Shown piece by piece: positions 1 through 11,470 of a DNA stretch of 64,000 bases. This stretch comes from Phallusia mammillata (taxonomy: Eukaryota > Chordata > Ascidiacea > Phlebobranchia > Ascidiidae). Positions within the stretch are counted from its first letter, which is position 1; the number at the start of each line of letters is the position of its first letter. The stretch is from NCBI GenBank assembly GCA_003260075.1, contig QLIY01000048.1:124001-188000 (forward strand), given 5' to 3'. The position numbers were made by a program, and so were the translations under genes. The notes beneath the pieces were generated by a model that ran no database searches, had not been told where the DNA came from, and saw only the letters and a program-made list of their open reading frames with translations.

Positions 1-358
1 TTCCATGACGATCCCCATCGTAAAAGCCCACTCGACGTGGCCATGAACTTGAACTATATGTTCATTTTTTGCTTTTTGCAAATGTTGCATTTCTTGTTTA
101 AATCTGTGGAATAAAAAACAGTTTGCTTGTCCCATCCAGAAAAGCCCAAGAACTATAAAATTACTAACGTTTTTTTCGTTAACGACTTTCCCCTTTCCCC
201 TGTGGTAATAAGAAACGTCTTAACAGCCACATCGTGTTGTAAAAGTATGCTATGTCCAAACACAACATACGCAAAACCACCAGAGCCGGCCGCGTAATCT
301 TTGGGGTTGCACAAAATTTCACCAGCATCAAATTCAACGACCTTTATAAGAAAAGTCC
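1..358 (-). CDS. protein kinase, two N-lobe exons (partial gene)
   Basis: Two exons read leftward: 169-358 (acceptor AG at 359-360, donor GT at 167-168) and 1-103 (acceptor AG at 104-105), the second cut by the window edge. The phases agree: two bases left over from the first exon complete a Thr codon. The joined translation has the marks of a kinase N-lobe. A glycine-rich loop GSGGFAYV is followed by the ATP-binding lysine in VAVK, then a helix with FKQEM that could supply the salt-bridge Glu, then NEHIVQVHGHVEW, and strand beta-5 as MGIVME just before the hinge. The catalytic loop (HRD) and DFG would lie left of base 1. The VAVK and GIVME style is nearer to RIPK, mixed-lineage or tyrosine-kinase-like kinases than to AGC kinases, but the subfamily cannot be fixed. 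Upstream exons beyond 358 were not recognised. Confidence 0.8.
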
Positions 359-1660
359 CTGATGATTTTTTAAATTAGTAAAATAAACTAGTGAAAATAA
401 TGTAACAAAAACTAAGTTAGATTAAATTAAATGACAAAAAATAATTGTGAAATATATTATGAGAAGTGAAAGTTATTATAACTTAGTCTATATTATACAC
501 CATAAATTACAATTTTCATTATTTTTACTTACATTCTCGTTCCCTTCCATTGGGCAAGGTTTTAAGAAATATCTTGTTCAGTTTAAGTTGAAAGTGATTA
601 TTTCTCCACTAGTTACATTCAAAACTGTGGGGCTACTGTGATCTTCTCCACATTTGAAATATCTGACGAAGCACTAAAAAGTTTGCAGTAAATAAATTAA
701 TTTCCATTGTTTGTTTTAGTCGTTAGATAAAGGGTTTAATTTTAGAAACTACGATAAATTATTTTGACGACAAGCTGACAAACACATCTAAACTAACTGA
801 TCGAAATTTGAAACGGAACTACCTCAAACAGCTATTTATAGGCACAAATCAGAGAACTCCTAGTTACTGAGCATATTGCTTTTACGTCACTAGTTACAAC
901 ATCACATGACGTTAAGTAGGCAGCCACGGTGCTTGTTTTGCTGCGACCTTCTCTGTTCTGCAAATACAATTCTTCTGGGAAAAGCTCGAATACTAGGCTA
1001 CAAAAGCTAATTGCTCGCGTATAACATAATTGCTCGTCAGCGCAGCTACAGCCAACCGGACGGATCGCCTGCTTTTTTGCTAAATAATTATGGATGTAAT
1101 GTGAAAGAAAAAATTATGTAAAAAATTAACTTGCGCCTCACTTTTACTCCACTTCAACATCAACAAGCTTTTGAACCTTCCAAAATACCTAGTTGGCATC
1201 ACAAATGTGGGGCCCTAAGAGTTAAGACGACTAAATGAAAGGATTGACCTATACATTTGCACAAAGTAGGGGCTAACAAAATGTCAAGGCTTTTATGCAC
1301 CACGTTAATACAAAAGCATGGAGAATTAAATTTGCGTCAGATTTTTGACAATATTTTACTTGACAAATAAAACTGATATGTAAGATGTTTGTCAGTTAAT
1401 TGCCAAATACATAAAATTACAAATTAAGAAGATAAAACTGACAATATATTACAGGTGTGGCAAAATTTTTTGAAAGAACTTCCTTTACACAATGGTAATA
1501 AGAATCATATTTAAATTTTCGTGTTAAACGCAATCCAAATGACAAACGTTTATTAAAGTTTTTTCTGCAAATTATGTTAACAATAACGTTAAAAAAACTT
1601 TTACGTTTTCACTTTTTCCCAGGCATTTTGGTAAACTGACACATTTGAATAGATTTGGTA
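359..1660. other. non-coding stretch, kinase intron or flank
   Basis: AT-rich sequence with no convincing exon. The short frame starting at 447 has no splice context or coding character. Part of 1030-1080 (around gccaaccggacggatcgcc) resembles 3650-3680, so low-copy repeat sequence is present. It probably includes the 5' intron or promoter of the kinase gene. Confidence 0.4.
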
Positions 1661-1666
1661 GGTGTG

Positions 1667-2220
1667 GTAGTGTTTTTCAATCCTTCAACGATTGTGGCGA
1701 AACCGTTTGCTGTTTTTTAAATAAAACGGCTGTCTTTCAGAAATTGCTAATATGCTCACAACTATCAAAGACGTAAATGCTGATAACACCGACTTTGGCA
1801 AACCTACAACTCAAACGTTTACTAATTACGTATGAGAAAACTTAAATATTGCTCACAATCTGCTCAATACACTGGTCTCTTCATATTTCTTGTGTGTCAT
1901 TATTAGCGGGATAAAACATTCCACGGTTTTATTTCAACGGGCAACACACAACACGCACAGCACAACGACACACGAAACAACCTTTCCATGATTCACAGCA
2001 GGTTTATTTACAAAGAGATGTCAAAACCTCGGAAACCCAATACAGAATCTCGAAACCCAATATGGAGTCTCGAAACCCAATACAGAGCATAATGTTCATT
2101 CGAGCATAATCATCTCGCTGCCTGCAGAGGTCGTGGACCCGCTGGATCGCTATTAGTCGAAAGTCATCAAATCACACAAGCACAAACGTTCGTGGTGTGA
2201 CATTGGTATTAGCCCTTCAT
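1667..2220 (-). pseudogene. decayed partial copy of the 4561-5733 gene and its 5' flank
   Basis: On the - strand about 1667-1705 reads ANGFATIVEGLKNTT, close to ALGFARITEGLKNTT in the third exon of the intact gene (about 5100-5145). The sequence then jumps directly into about 500 bp (1720-2220) matching the intact gene's 5' flank (about 5765-6270), including the shared tract gtcattattagcgggataaa. The first two exons and most of exon 3 are therefore missing. This fits a duplicated gene block with a large internal deletion. No open frame of useful length remains. Confidence 0.65.
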
Positions 2221-4560
2221 GTGGTGTATTTTTTTGTTGCATAACAGAAAGCACTGTTACTTAAAATAAAAGAATTTTGACGACAAACCAAAGCTCAATT
2301 GGCTTCAGTTAAACGATGCGAAAAATTAAATTAATCCTGGTAACATTTGTACAAAACTTGTTTTGCGTTAAAATGCTGTGTGTGGAATAACCCTGATATA
2401 ATAGTTGTGTACAGCAGATTGTTTTACTTATGCTTTATATCGCCCCACACGTACCACTTATTCCATTTTGCCGATTTAGAGCAAACATTTTTCTTCTAAT
2501 AAAGTAACAATGCAACGATTTGACTTTACTTTACTTTAAAGCTTCATTTATATCAAATAAAAACACCCGGAAGTGTGTGTAGCGACATCACGTCAAAGAT
2601 GTTATTTACCAATGAAACTACATTAAAATCACAAACGAAATTCTAAGCAAATGCTGTTAGTAACTGCCATACATTATGTTTAGTAAAAAGAAACTGTACA
2701 TACAAAAGGACAAAAGTGGCAAAGGCTTTTTCTGTTCTAAACTCTATCTTATATTAGGAAACCATCTGCGGTAAACCATAAGTGTTGTAAGCAACGAAAT
2801 GTTTATTAAGCTTGATTTTTTTGGAACTTTAGTACATTATTTAGAAACGCGACGTCACAACCATTGGTGTAACACATTGACATCCAAATTCGGATCATTT
2901 GAAGCTTTGGCATTACTACGTAATTTGTTTGCTTACAAGTTTCACAAAACAAAATGTGCACAAAAAGACATAATTTAATGTCGTAGTGTACTGTCTACGT
3001 TTCGGTGGCATTTTGACAAATATGACTTTGCCTTTACCGATCATTATCACTTTAAGAGACTCTTAAGTCCTTACGCGTGGTCACAATCAAACGTTTTTGA
3101 CTGCTGCTAGAAGATGTACGCAGCAAAACAATTCAAACGGTAAAAGGACAAAGACCTGAGCGAATGGTCACATATCGACGTAAAAACCTAATCAGGTTAG
3201 GTAAACAGCTGATAAAAACGAAGACTTTTGTCCAAATAGCAAACATTAAAAAACTGTGTTTAGCTTTCCCGACTATTTAACTTTTTATTTAACCAACATA
3301 TTTTGAGCTGTTTGCCCGTTAACTTTTTTGACACGAAACTTATTGTTTTCATGTTTAAGGCAATGATCTCTGTTTCAAATATATTCTTCTTTTTAAAGCC
3401 ACATGTTGATTTTACCGATTTGAAAAAAGTTAAATGTTTAACTTTCTGCAGTTTATGTTTCAATTTCTAAGATGTTATAATTAATACACTTGCAAAAGAT
3501 GATGGATTGTTTCCAACTGCCCCGCTCTGACGATTTGTGAACCTTATTTTGCGTTAACGACGCACGAATACTTTCATCCCGAAAAAAAATCATAACCCAG
3601 CATTTAGCTACAAAAAGATCTACAGTAGCGCTTATTCCTTTTTTTCAGACGCTCATCAGCAAACCGGGCGGATCGCTTTCTTGTGTTTAATTTGACGTAT
3701 TCTGTTTTGACACATTATGAGTTATGACCTTGCTTTTTTTTCTGCATATAACTTGTATATGTGTGTGTCAACAATATGTTAGGCATATATTAAACGTGTT
3801 GGTTTTGTTTACAATAAGGGTCAAAAGGCCGAGCTGGCAACAATATTTTGCAGGTCGTAGAGATAAGACTACGAAAAAAATCTGTATTTAACAATATTTA
3901 CAAAAAGTGCAAGTAACCAATGTAAGTGAAAATACATTAAATTAAATGGAATTTGTTTTTCAAACACCTAAACGTCACAGTTAAGTTTTCCCGTTGTGTG
4001 TTTGATTAATTTGAATTACAAGTTGCTGTTAATTACAAAGATAAGTGAATTGTTTTCACGAATAGGCAAGTCTGAAAGACAAAATTGACAAAAGATTACA
4101 AAAAGGTGTAGTAAACAACAAAAATAAACAAAAACCAACAACAGTTACATTTGCTTTTTGCGTTAAATTCAAATAAAAAAACATACGTTATTAAAACTGT
4201 TTGTACGACTGTCTGTACTCCATATAGCTTAATTCTCATTTCAAATGATGTTATGCCTGTCGACACATATCAATTCCACGCAAACACTGATACAGCATCA
4301 AACTGCAATCTTGCTCAATTCTGCTTCGTGACACACCCTTATCGTGACAGGTATTTGCCACGGAAAAGCCTATAAGTAATCAATTTGTAAATGGTAAATC
4401 TAAAATGTGGCAATCGAAACAGTTTTGCAGTGTAAAAACAGAACTTAGAAACAGCTTGCTTTAGAAACAGAATTAAGTAAGTAAAAACAATAAGTGAAAA
4501 GTGTTGGTACTGCAAACAATCAAACAAACGCAAAGCAAAAAATGTGAAAATAAACAAGCG
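2221..4560. other. non-coding stretch downstream of the TPR-like gene
   Basis: About 2.3 kb with no exon I can support. The short frames at 3260-3463, 4151-4375 and 4339-4557 lack splice signals and have low-complexity AT-driven composition. It lies 3' of the leftward gene ending at 4561 and presumably includes its 3' untranslated region. Confidence 0.4.
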
Positions 4561-5733
4561 TTAGCTCAAACTTGCTAAAGCACAACAACGAAAAGCAATA
4601 AAAATCAGCGCAATAAAAACACCAAATACGAACTTCCGTGCTATTTGCAGATTATCTTCAGTATTTGCAATAGCATTATCTATCGCCCCTATATTTTCCC
4701 CAGCATAATCTTTTGCTGTCTTATAAGCATCCAACGCTTTCGTGTAGTAAATTTCTGCTTCTTTATTTCGAATTGTTTCCGTCAAAAGAACTCCAAGGTT
4801 GTTTAATAAGTCACCGTACACCACAAATCTCGAACTTTTCTCTCCGAATCTCTCTTCCATAAATTTTAGTGCCAATTTTATTGTTTCTTCACTCGGCAAA
4901 AAATCCTCTATGTAATATTGACACAATGCAATATGTAGCAAACATTGAGCTTCACGAACCCATCGATTGTATGGTACCGTATTTTCCAAATTTTGGATTT
5001 TGTGCCGCATTTCATGCATAAGTGGGATCACGTGATTACGTACAAACCGCTTATCATAATAAAACCACTCATATTTGTTTTCCATAATAGCTTTTGTAGT
5101 GTTTTTCAATCCTTCCGTGATTCTGGCGAACCCTAACGCTGCAGAATTCCCCTCCGGATGTTTTTCTTGAAAATTCGATGCCATGTGGTAAAAAAAAACT
5201 GATTCCAAATAGTTTTTATCGTATGTTAGTTTCTGGGCGAACTCCCTTAATTCATCAACTGTAGAAACAAATACTAGCTCCGGCATCTTCAAAACTTTTT
5301 GCTGCACTTGATTAGCTGCGTCGTAGTTTTCTTGGTTTATAAATCTTTTGTATTCTTTCGCCAGTCGCAAGTATTCAGAATTTTCCCCTTAAAAAGGAAA
5401 TATTTTGAATCAATATAATTGCTATCAGCAAAAAGTGCTTTAAAAGTTTACGGTGTAATGGAGTTTATATACAATGGACTAAATTTAAAACTTTGTGAAC
5501 ACTTACTTTGAAATTTTTCAAGAGGGCTGTAATCGTGACGTGAAAGCAGGAAAGCAATCAATGTAATCGCAATACATACGATTAAAAACCCAGGAATACG
5601 GAAACCTAAAAAAGCATATTTGAAACAACATATTTAAATTCTCGTTTTGGCCAGTTCCATTCTTGTCTGGCCGTTTGAACGCCCAAACACACTTTACGTT
5701 TAAAAACTTACGTTGATAGTTGTCCAAGTCCAT
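4561..5733 (-). CDS. TPR-like helical repeat protein with N- and C-terminal membrane segments
   Basis: A complete three-exon gene: 5712-5733 (start codon at 5731-5733), 5507-5605 and 4561-5387. Every junction has GT-AG ends and the phases sum to 316 codons including the stop, giving 315 residues. Residues about 9-27 (after MDLDNYQRFR, IPGFLIVCIAITLIAFLL) form a hydrophobic anchor, followed by a basic/polar stretch. The centre is helical and contains repeats typical of tetratricopeptide folds: LLHIALCQYYIEDFLPSEE, then DLLNNLGVLLTE and EAEIYYTKALDAYKTA. The last about 20 residues (VFGVFIALIFIAF) are again hydrophobic, suggesting a tail anchor. The repeat style recalls TTC19 and other mitochondrial or ER TPR proteins, but that is only a resemblance. 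Inferred role: a membrane-bound scaffold. A broken relative lies at 1667-2220. Confidence 0.8.
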
Positions 5734-6300
5734 TTTTAAACACTTATTGTTTGTCCTTTATAAAAAAACGACAGTCTTTCAGAAAACGCAAAAATGCTCA
5801 CAACTAACAAAGACGTCAATACTGATAGCATCGACTTGCCAAACCTGCAAACAACTTAAATGTTTACCAACTACGTATGAGAAAACTTAAATATTGCTCA
5901 CAATCTGCCCAATATACTCAACTGTTCACATTTCTTGTGTGTCATTATTAGCGGGATAAAACATTCCACTGTTTTATTTCAACAGTCAGCACACAACACG
6001 CACAGCACAAAAAAACAAAACAACTATATAACATGATTCACAGCAGGTTTATTTACAGCGAGATATCGAAACCTTGGAAACCCAATACAGGATCTAGAAA
6101 CCCAACACTAAGCCCGCAAACCCTATATAGGGTCTCGAAACCCAATACAAAGTACAATGTTCATTCGATCATATTCATCTGGCTGTCTGCAGAGGCCGTG
6201 GACCCGCTGGATCGCTATCAGTCGAAAGTCATAAAATCACACAAGCACAAACGCACGTTGTGTCATATTGGTATCAACGCATCTTCACTTCAGTGATTTC
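5734..6300 (-). promoter_or_regulatory. 5' flank of the TPR-like gene, duplicated at 1720-2220
   Basis: Sequence immediately upstream of the start codon. It is shared with the decayed block at 1720-2220 and in weaker form with 6780-6870 (tttatttatagcgaggtg...gaaaacctc). It includes short repeats of the form cgaaacccaatac at about 6060-6150. No core promoter element is clear. The sharing may reflect a dispersed repeat rather than conserved regulation. Confidence 0.35.
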
Positions 6301-7085
6301 TTGTGTGTGGCGCGTTGTGATTGCCTATTTTGCTAGAGGCTTGTGACGTGGTATTTCCTTGTGTTTTGTGAATCAGTTCTCTTGTGGCCCCAGTAAGTGT
6401 GCACGATTTGTGTGCTGTTGTGCTGCTTTGCTGCGCTGTGGTATCGTGTCGTGACATGATTAAACAGCACTTTTTCAAGGTTTTATTCATCATAATATTT
6501 TCATAATTTCGCCAATAGTGAAGTCACCGTTGAAACAATTGGTTTTAGCGATAAGCCATTAGTGCAGGGTTTTACGAATTAGGAAGGTATAGCTTCGGGT
6601 ATTAGAATACAATTGGGATAGCTGGGAAAGTTACGCGTTAAAGATCTCGCACTCGAACAACTTTCGCTAAAATTTCGAGGTTACCAAAATAGTTCCGTAA
6701 CATGAATATATCTACAAACAACAAAAGCATGCAATTATTTTATTAGCTCAGGCAACGCGATTGACATGTCACGACGACACAAAACAACTTCGATTGTTTC
6801 ACCATCCACCTCACGTTTATTTATAGCGAGGTGTTGAAAACCTCTGAAATCTGACACGGAGTCTGGTAAATTGAACAAGGGGGTGAAATGTTAGAACTAC
6901 TTTCCAACTTTGTGGAGCCACTTGCCATACGCAGTAGATTAGGATTGATAGATTTGCTGGCGAATAAGACTCATTATGACATACAACCGAAGCTGTGTGA
7001 AATTTTATTTATGCACATTTCCACTTTTTGCTGGATTCTACAAATATGCAAGATTTTCGTAAATATCCTAAGCAGTTGATTGAGG
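6301..7085. other. non-coding stretch
   Basis: No supported exon. 6780-6870 is a degenerate third copy of the repeat seen at 1990-2060 and 6030-6100. The frames at 6290-6493 and 6888-7079 have neither splice context nor protein-like composition. Confidence 0.4.
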
Positions 7086-7093
7086 GTCCTAAG

Positions 7094-7311
7094 CAGTGGT
7101 GGGATTCAGCTGGTTCGCACCGGTTCTATAGAACCGTCTCACTAAATTTGATGAGATCAGCGAACCGGTTAGCATTACTGGTTACTGTCAAAGGATTATG
7201 AGATCAGCGAACCGGTTAGCTTTACCGGGTACTGACTTTTTGTAACAAAACCGGCGAAAAATTATGACCTTGGTGATAGAACCGGCTGACAAAAATTGAA
7301 TCCCACCACCG
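7094..7311. mobile_element. hAT-type MITE, 218 bp
   Basis: Terminal inverted repeats CAGTGGTGGGATTCA (left) and CGGTGGTGGGATTCA (right, read on the other strand) differ at one of 15 positions. The element is flanked by a perfect 8-bp target duplication gtcctaag (7086-7093 and 7312-7319). An 8-bp duplication with CAGTGG-type ends is the hAT hallmark. There is no coding capacity, so it would depend on a transposase elsewhere. The interior carries repeated gaaccggtt words. Confidence 0.88.
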
Positions 7312-7599
7312 GTCCTAAGGCGCATACTACACGTCCTGGTTCAAATTTATTATGAAAACATTGGCAGAAGTACTTTACTCAACACTTAATGCGAGGTGCG
7401 ATCCGATTAAAATTCTACGTAAAATGAAAATTTAAGTTCACGATTCTGTTTGGATAAGATAGGGATGACAATTCATGGTAAAGCTTATATATCTCTAACA
7501 ATCCTAAGGACGAATGATGACATTAAGTTTTTATGCTCATTACTTTTTGTACGCGTCAAATTACGTAAAAAATCAACTCCTCTTAGGATTCAAGCGAAA

Positions 7600-8105
7600 A
7601 AACTTGTTCTATTGGGCTATTTCAAATCGGTTTAAACCAGATTGGAAAATCGACAACTTTGAACTCATTTTTTTAAAGGCTATAGATATTCCATTTTTTC
7701 GATTTTTGGGGGGTGAAACATTGAAGCAGTTTTCGGTGGATTCTCGCAAGAATATTCAAGTTTCCAACCGGTTCTGACCGGTTTCTGCTTCCTACCGAAT
7801 GTACAAACCGGTTTAAAGCAGATTCGAAAATCGACAATTTTGACCCGATTTTTGAAAAAAAACTTATAGCCTTTTTGTTTATTCGATTTTAGGGGTCAAA
7901 AAATGGAAGAAAAGTCCTGTGTTTGTTGGATTTTTGCCGGAATATTCAAGTTTCAGATTAGTTCTAACTGGTTTCTGCTTCCTACCGAACCTCTAAATCG
8001 GTTTAACCGGAATCGAAAATCGACAACTTTGACCCGATTTTTGAAAAAAGTTATAGCCTTTCCGTTTTATTCGATTTTAGGGGTCAAAAAATGGAAGAAA
8101 AGTCC
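7600..8105. repeat. tandem repeat, ~190-bp unit, locus 1
   Basis: Units of about 190 bp share gtttctgcttcctaccgaa, then aaccggtttaaaccgg-like palindromic words, then gaaaatcgacaa and ttttgacccgatttttgaaaaa. The phrase gtttctgctt recurs at 7781 and 7971, a spacing of 190. An earlier partial unit begins near 7620 and the last is cut short near 8105. The reading frames here (7514-7777, 7903-8310) are by-products of the repeat. The same family recurs at 11990-12460. Confidence 0.75.
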
Positions 8106-8481
8106 GGTTTTGGGTGGGTTTTGTATTTCTAGATGCAACCTTAATGAAGACCTGAAGAAAAGTTTTTATCAAAGTTGCTGTTGTGTCGCTCAAATAAACA
8201 AAAAGTTGAGAGCGATTTGTTGTTGTTTTTGCTACTCTATATGTGCAGGGACTTATGTGACCATTTGTACGCGCTGCTGGAGTTCACCCAACAAAAACAA
8301 CTCACAATAAGATCAATATTTTACAACTCAAATAAGGTCAATAATTGTTTTCCCGCTCAATACCGCTTGTGTTGCATGAAAAACTAATTAGAAATAACTG
8401 ATATGGATATATTCATACTAGAGTCAGCCCGAAAGCATCCATGCAGACCAGCGATCACGACATACTCATTTATAAATCATA

Positions 8482-8700
8482 GTACGCCAGGCCTATTAAA
8501 GGCGTCATACCTGATCAACCCGGTCTCCCAAGCATTCCAAAATGACAAAGCACAGGCTAAAAATTCTCAGGTCCCGGAAAGACTCCTGTCATGGGTTCGA
8601 ATCTCACCGCATGCTAGGTATTTCTAGTCTGTGGCTTGCCATATGGGAATGCTTGGAAGACCGGCTTGATTCGGTATAACGCCTGAACAAATTCAGATGG
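8482..8700. mobile_element. fold-back element with tRNA-like T arm, copy 1
   Basis: Left arm 8500-8538 (ggcgtcatacctgatcaacc...agcattcc) is the reverse complement, with some mismatches, of 8646-8684. Between the arms lies gggttcgaatctcaccgc, which matches a tRNA T arm / RNA polymerase III B box with one stem mismatch. A second copy of the right half lies past the G run at 8874-8883 and is probably the other allele. Related copies lie at 11471-11700, 32508-32614 and 23895-23975. Confidence 0.6.
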
Positions 8701-8873
8701 CTTTTTACTTTTCTAATGTTTGTCATTCAAAACAATTTACGAAAAAAAAAAGATTTATTACATTCAGATACAATTTCGTAATGACACCAAAAAAAAAAAA
8801 CAGAAATTTTAGAAAAACTGTGACAAAACATTTCAAAGTTTGGAATAAAATTCCCAAGATAAAATTGATAACC

Positions 8874-8883
8874 GGGGGGGGGG
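8874..8883. other. G10 junction
   Basis: A run of 10 G. Sequence before it (about 8590-8873) restarts after it (8886-9150) with scattered substitutions and small indels. This is the pattern expected if two haplotype contigs were joined through a spacer. Confidence 0.7.
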
Positions 8884-9150
8884 AGGGTTCGAATCTCACC
8901 GCATGCTAGGTATTTATAGTCTGTGCCTTGTCATATGCTTGGAAGACCGGCCGCATTCGGTATAACGCCTCAACAAATTCAGATGGCTTTTTACTTTTCT
9001 AATGTTTTGTCATTCAAAACGAAAAAAAAAAGATTTACTACATTCAGATACAATTTGGTAATGACACCAAAAAAAAACAGAAATTTTAGAAAAACTGTGA
9101 CAAAATTTGGTTACATTTCAAAGTTTGGAATAAAATTCCCAAGATAAAAT

Positions 9151-9934
9151 TGGTAACCGCACGACCGCTTTCAACTCCAAGGACTATTGATTCAAAGCAA
9201 AATGTTATACGCTGATCCAGCAGCAATTACTTACTACGTTTAACACAGACATGTTTCATGCCGCAGCAAACCGGAATCAATTCAGCAAGGCTCATTTTTC
9301 ACAAGAACTTGAGAAGGAAATAAATTTGACAGTTCGTTTTCAACAGATGTTTGCGAAACGATTCGAAGAATGAAAGCTGCTTCAATCTTGCAAAGTGTTT
9401 TCAGTGGTAACTTACAACTTTCTCGAAGTGCAGATTTTACTTAATAGTGTAGTCCTGGTAGTCAGACTTATTAGTCGTTATTACCCTGTATATTGGTATA
9501 GAAATAATTGTGTTGAGTAGTTTGCCATTATGAGATGTTAAAACATCGGCTAAGTTACACAGAAGTGCCAGTTGAGCAAAAATGGAAAATTAAATCATTC
9601 ACAAGTTTGGGGGGGGGGATATATTAGTAAAGAAATAGTTGTGTTGAGTAGTTTGCCATTATGAGATGTTAAAACATCCGCTAAGTTATATAGAAGTGCC
9701 AGTTGAGCAAAAATGGAAAATTAAATCATTCACAAGTTTCTGTGTTGTTCAATAACAACAATTGTGTTGGGTATCCGACATTGATAAAGACGCCCAGTTT
9801 AGGACGTCGAAACGTCGAAGGTCTTGTATATATTTGCCGGTTGAACAGAAAAAAGTTTATGAAATATGCCGGGTAACAATACTATACTCAACAACAATTG
9901 TGTTTTAATTTAGTATTGTGTATAAATCCGCAAA
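9151..9934. other. non-coding stretch with one duplicated block
   Basis: No supported exon. The block at about 9500-9608 is repeated at 9629-9740 on the other side of a G10 run at 9609-9618. 9760-9850 contains the self-similar phrase gacgtcgaaacgtcgaagg, origin unknown. Confidence 0.45.
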
Positions 9935-10316
9935 ATGAACAAAGTAGTGTTGTTGGCATTGGTGGCTTGTGTGATGCTTATGTGCATTGATATGGCTCAT
10001 GCCCAATATCCTGATGAAGAAACCGAAATGAAAGAAAATTGTAAGTAACTCGTCAAATCCATTTTTCCCAGTTATTTCTGATACAACAAATAGAACTTCA
10101 TCCATCAAACCACATCGAATACAAGAGCTTAAGTGTAAATGCTGCAATAATCTTCCCCCATTCAAGCTAGAGGGGGGGGGGCACCGGCACGTGTATATTA
10201 AATGCAAAATAAAGTTTAAAAAATTATCTTCTTCTACAGTTATCTCGCTATTGGAGGATGTTTTGGCGAAATACGAGGCTGACAAGTTTCGTGGCGAAAT
10301 GGAAGATAAAAAGTAA
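9935..10316 (+). CDS. small secreted peptide, 60 residues
   Basis: Two exons, 9935-10040 and 10240-10316, with donor gtaagt and acceptor ttctacag; one leftover base completes a Phe codon and the total is 61 codons including the stop. Residues 1-23 (MNKVVLLALVACVMLMCIDM then AHA) are a textbook signal peptide with likely cleavage after AHA. The mature part is about 37 residues, highly charged and helical: QYPDEETEMKENF followed by ISLLEDVLAKYEADKF and ending EMEDKK. It has no cysteines and no dibasic cleavage site before the terminal KK. An AATAAA signal lies at 10344-10349. I do not recognise the family. The intron contains a G10 junction, so its true length is uncertain. Confidence 0.72.
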
Positions 10317-10377
10317 AACCATGAAACAAAAAGGTAACTGTCAAATAAATCAGTACATTACAACGCAGGGGGGGGGG

Positions 10378-10566
10378 TACCGGCACGTGTATATTAAATG
10401 CAAAATAAAGTTTAAAAATGTATCTTCTTCTATAGTTATCTCGCTATTGGAGGACGTTTTGGCGAAATACGAGGCTGACAAGTTTCGTGGCGATATGGAA
10501 GATAAAAAGTAAAATCATGAAACAAAAAGGTAACTGTCAAATAAATCAGTACATTACAACGCAGTT
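10378..10566 (+). repeat. allelic copy of the secreted-peptide exon 2
   Basis: Near-identical repeat of 10182-10367 after the G10 run at 10368-10377. The exon copy spans 10436-10512 with its own acceptor (tctatag) and AATAAA at 10540-10545. It differs by one synonymous change and one Glu-to-Asp change near the C terminus. This is best read as the second haplotype rather than a second exon. Confidence 0.65.
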
Positions 10567-10579
10567 TTACTTGTTATCC

Positions 10580-11205
10580 ATGGTTTCGCACGAATTGTTA
10601 ACTAGCAATTTTATAGAGACCAGTAAACAAATGTCTTTTTAACCTGACCATAGGAATCAGAATATTTTTCTTGTTTTAAACGGTTTTGGGGGGGGGGGCT
10701 TTCGCACGAATTATTAATTAGCAATTTTATGGAGACCAGTAAACAAATGTCTTTTGAACCTGACCATAGGAATCAGAATATTTTTCTTGTTTTAAACGGT
10801 TTTGTATTTTTAGGTACAACCCTAACGAAGACTTGAAGAAAAGTTTTTATCAAAATTGCTATTATATCGCTCTAATAAACAGAACTTGAGAGTGATTTGT
10901 TTGTGTTTTGCTATGTACTCTATAGGTGTTTCGCCCAAACATAAGAAAATTATGTTTGTCGAATAGTGTACAAATTCCAGTTACTACGAACTTCGCTGCA
11001 ATATTTATGCTTCAAACGTTATTTCGACGAACATTGGGGGGGGGGCAAACAGAACTTGAGAGTGATTTGTTTGTGTTTTGCTATACACTCTATAGGTGTT
11101 TAGCCCAAACATAACAAAATTATGTTTGTCGGATAGTGTACAAATTCCAGTTACTAGGAACTTCGCTGCAATATTTATGCTTCAAACGTTATTTCGACGA
11201 ACATT
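10580..11205. repeat. two duplicated blocks at G junctions
   Basis: 10580-10687 recurs at 10700-10803 across G11 (10688-10698), and 10880-11035 recurs at 11047-11205 across G10 (11036-11045). Copies differ by a few percent. No coding exon is visible. The frame at 10926-11114 simply reads through the junction. Confidence 0.65.
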
Positions 11206-11470
11206 TGTAGAACAACGTCATAATAGTATATAGGTGCAGGGACTAATGTGACCATTTGGTGGCGCTGCTTGGGTTTACTTACCCATAACAAAACCCAGTA
11301 AGTTCAAACTTAGGTTTTGTGCATTAATTGTTTATACAATCTAGTTCCGCTCAATACCGCTTGTGTTGCATAAAAAAAATAATTGGAAATAACTAAGATG
11401 AACACACAATCATGCCGGAATCAGCTCTGAAGCGGCGATCCAGACCAGCGAACACGACACACTCATATGT

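Noticed and set aside
9921..9926. TATAAA before the secreted-peptide start
   Set aside because: It is only about 9 bases from the ATG, too close to place a transcription start between them.
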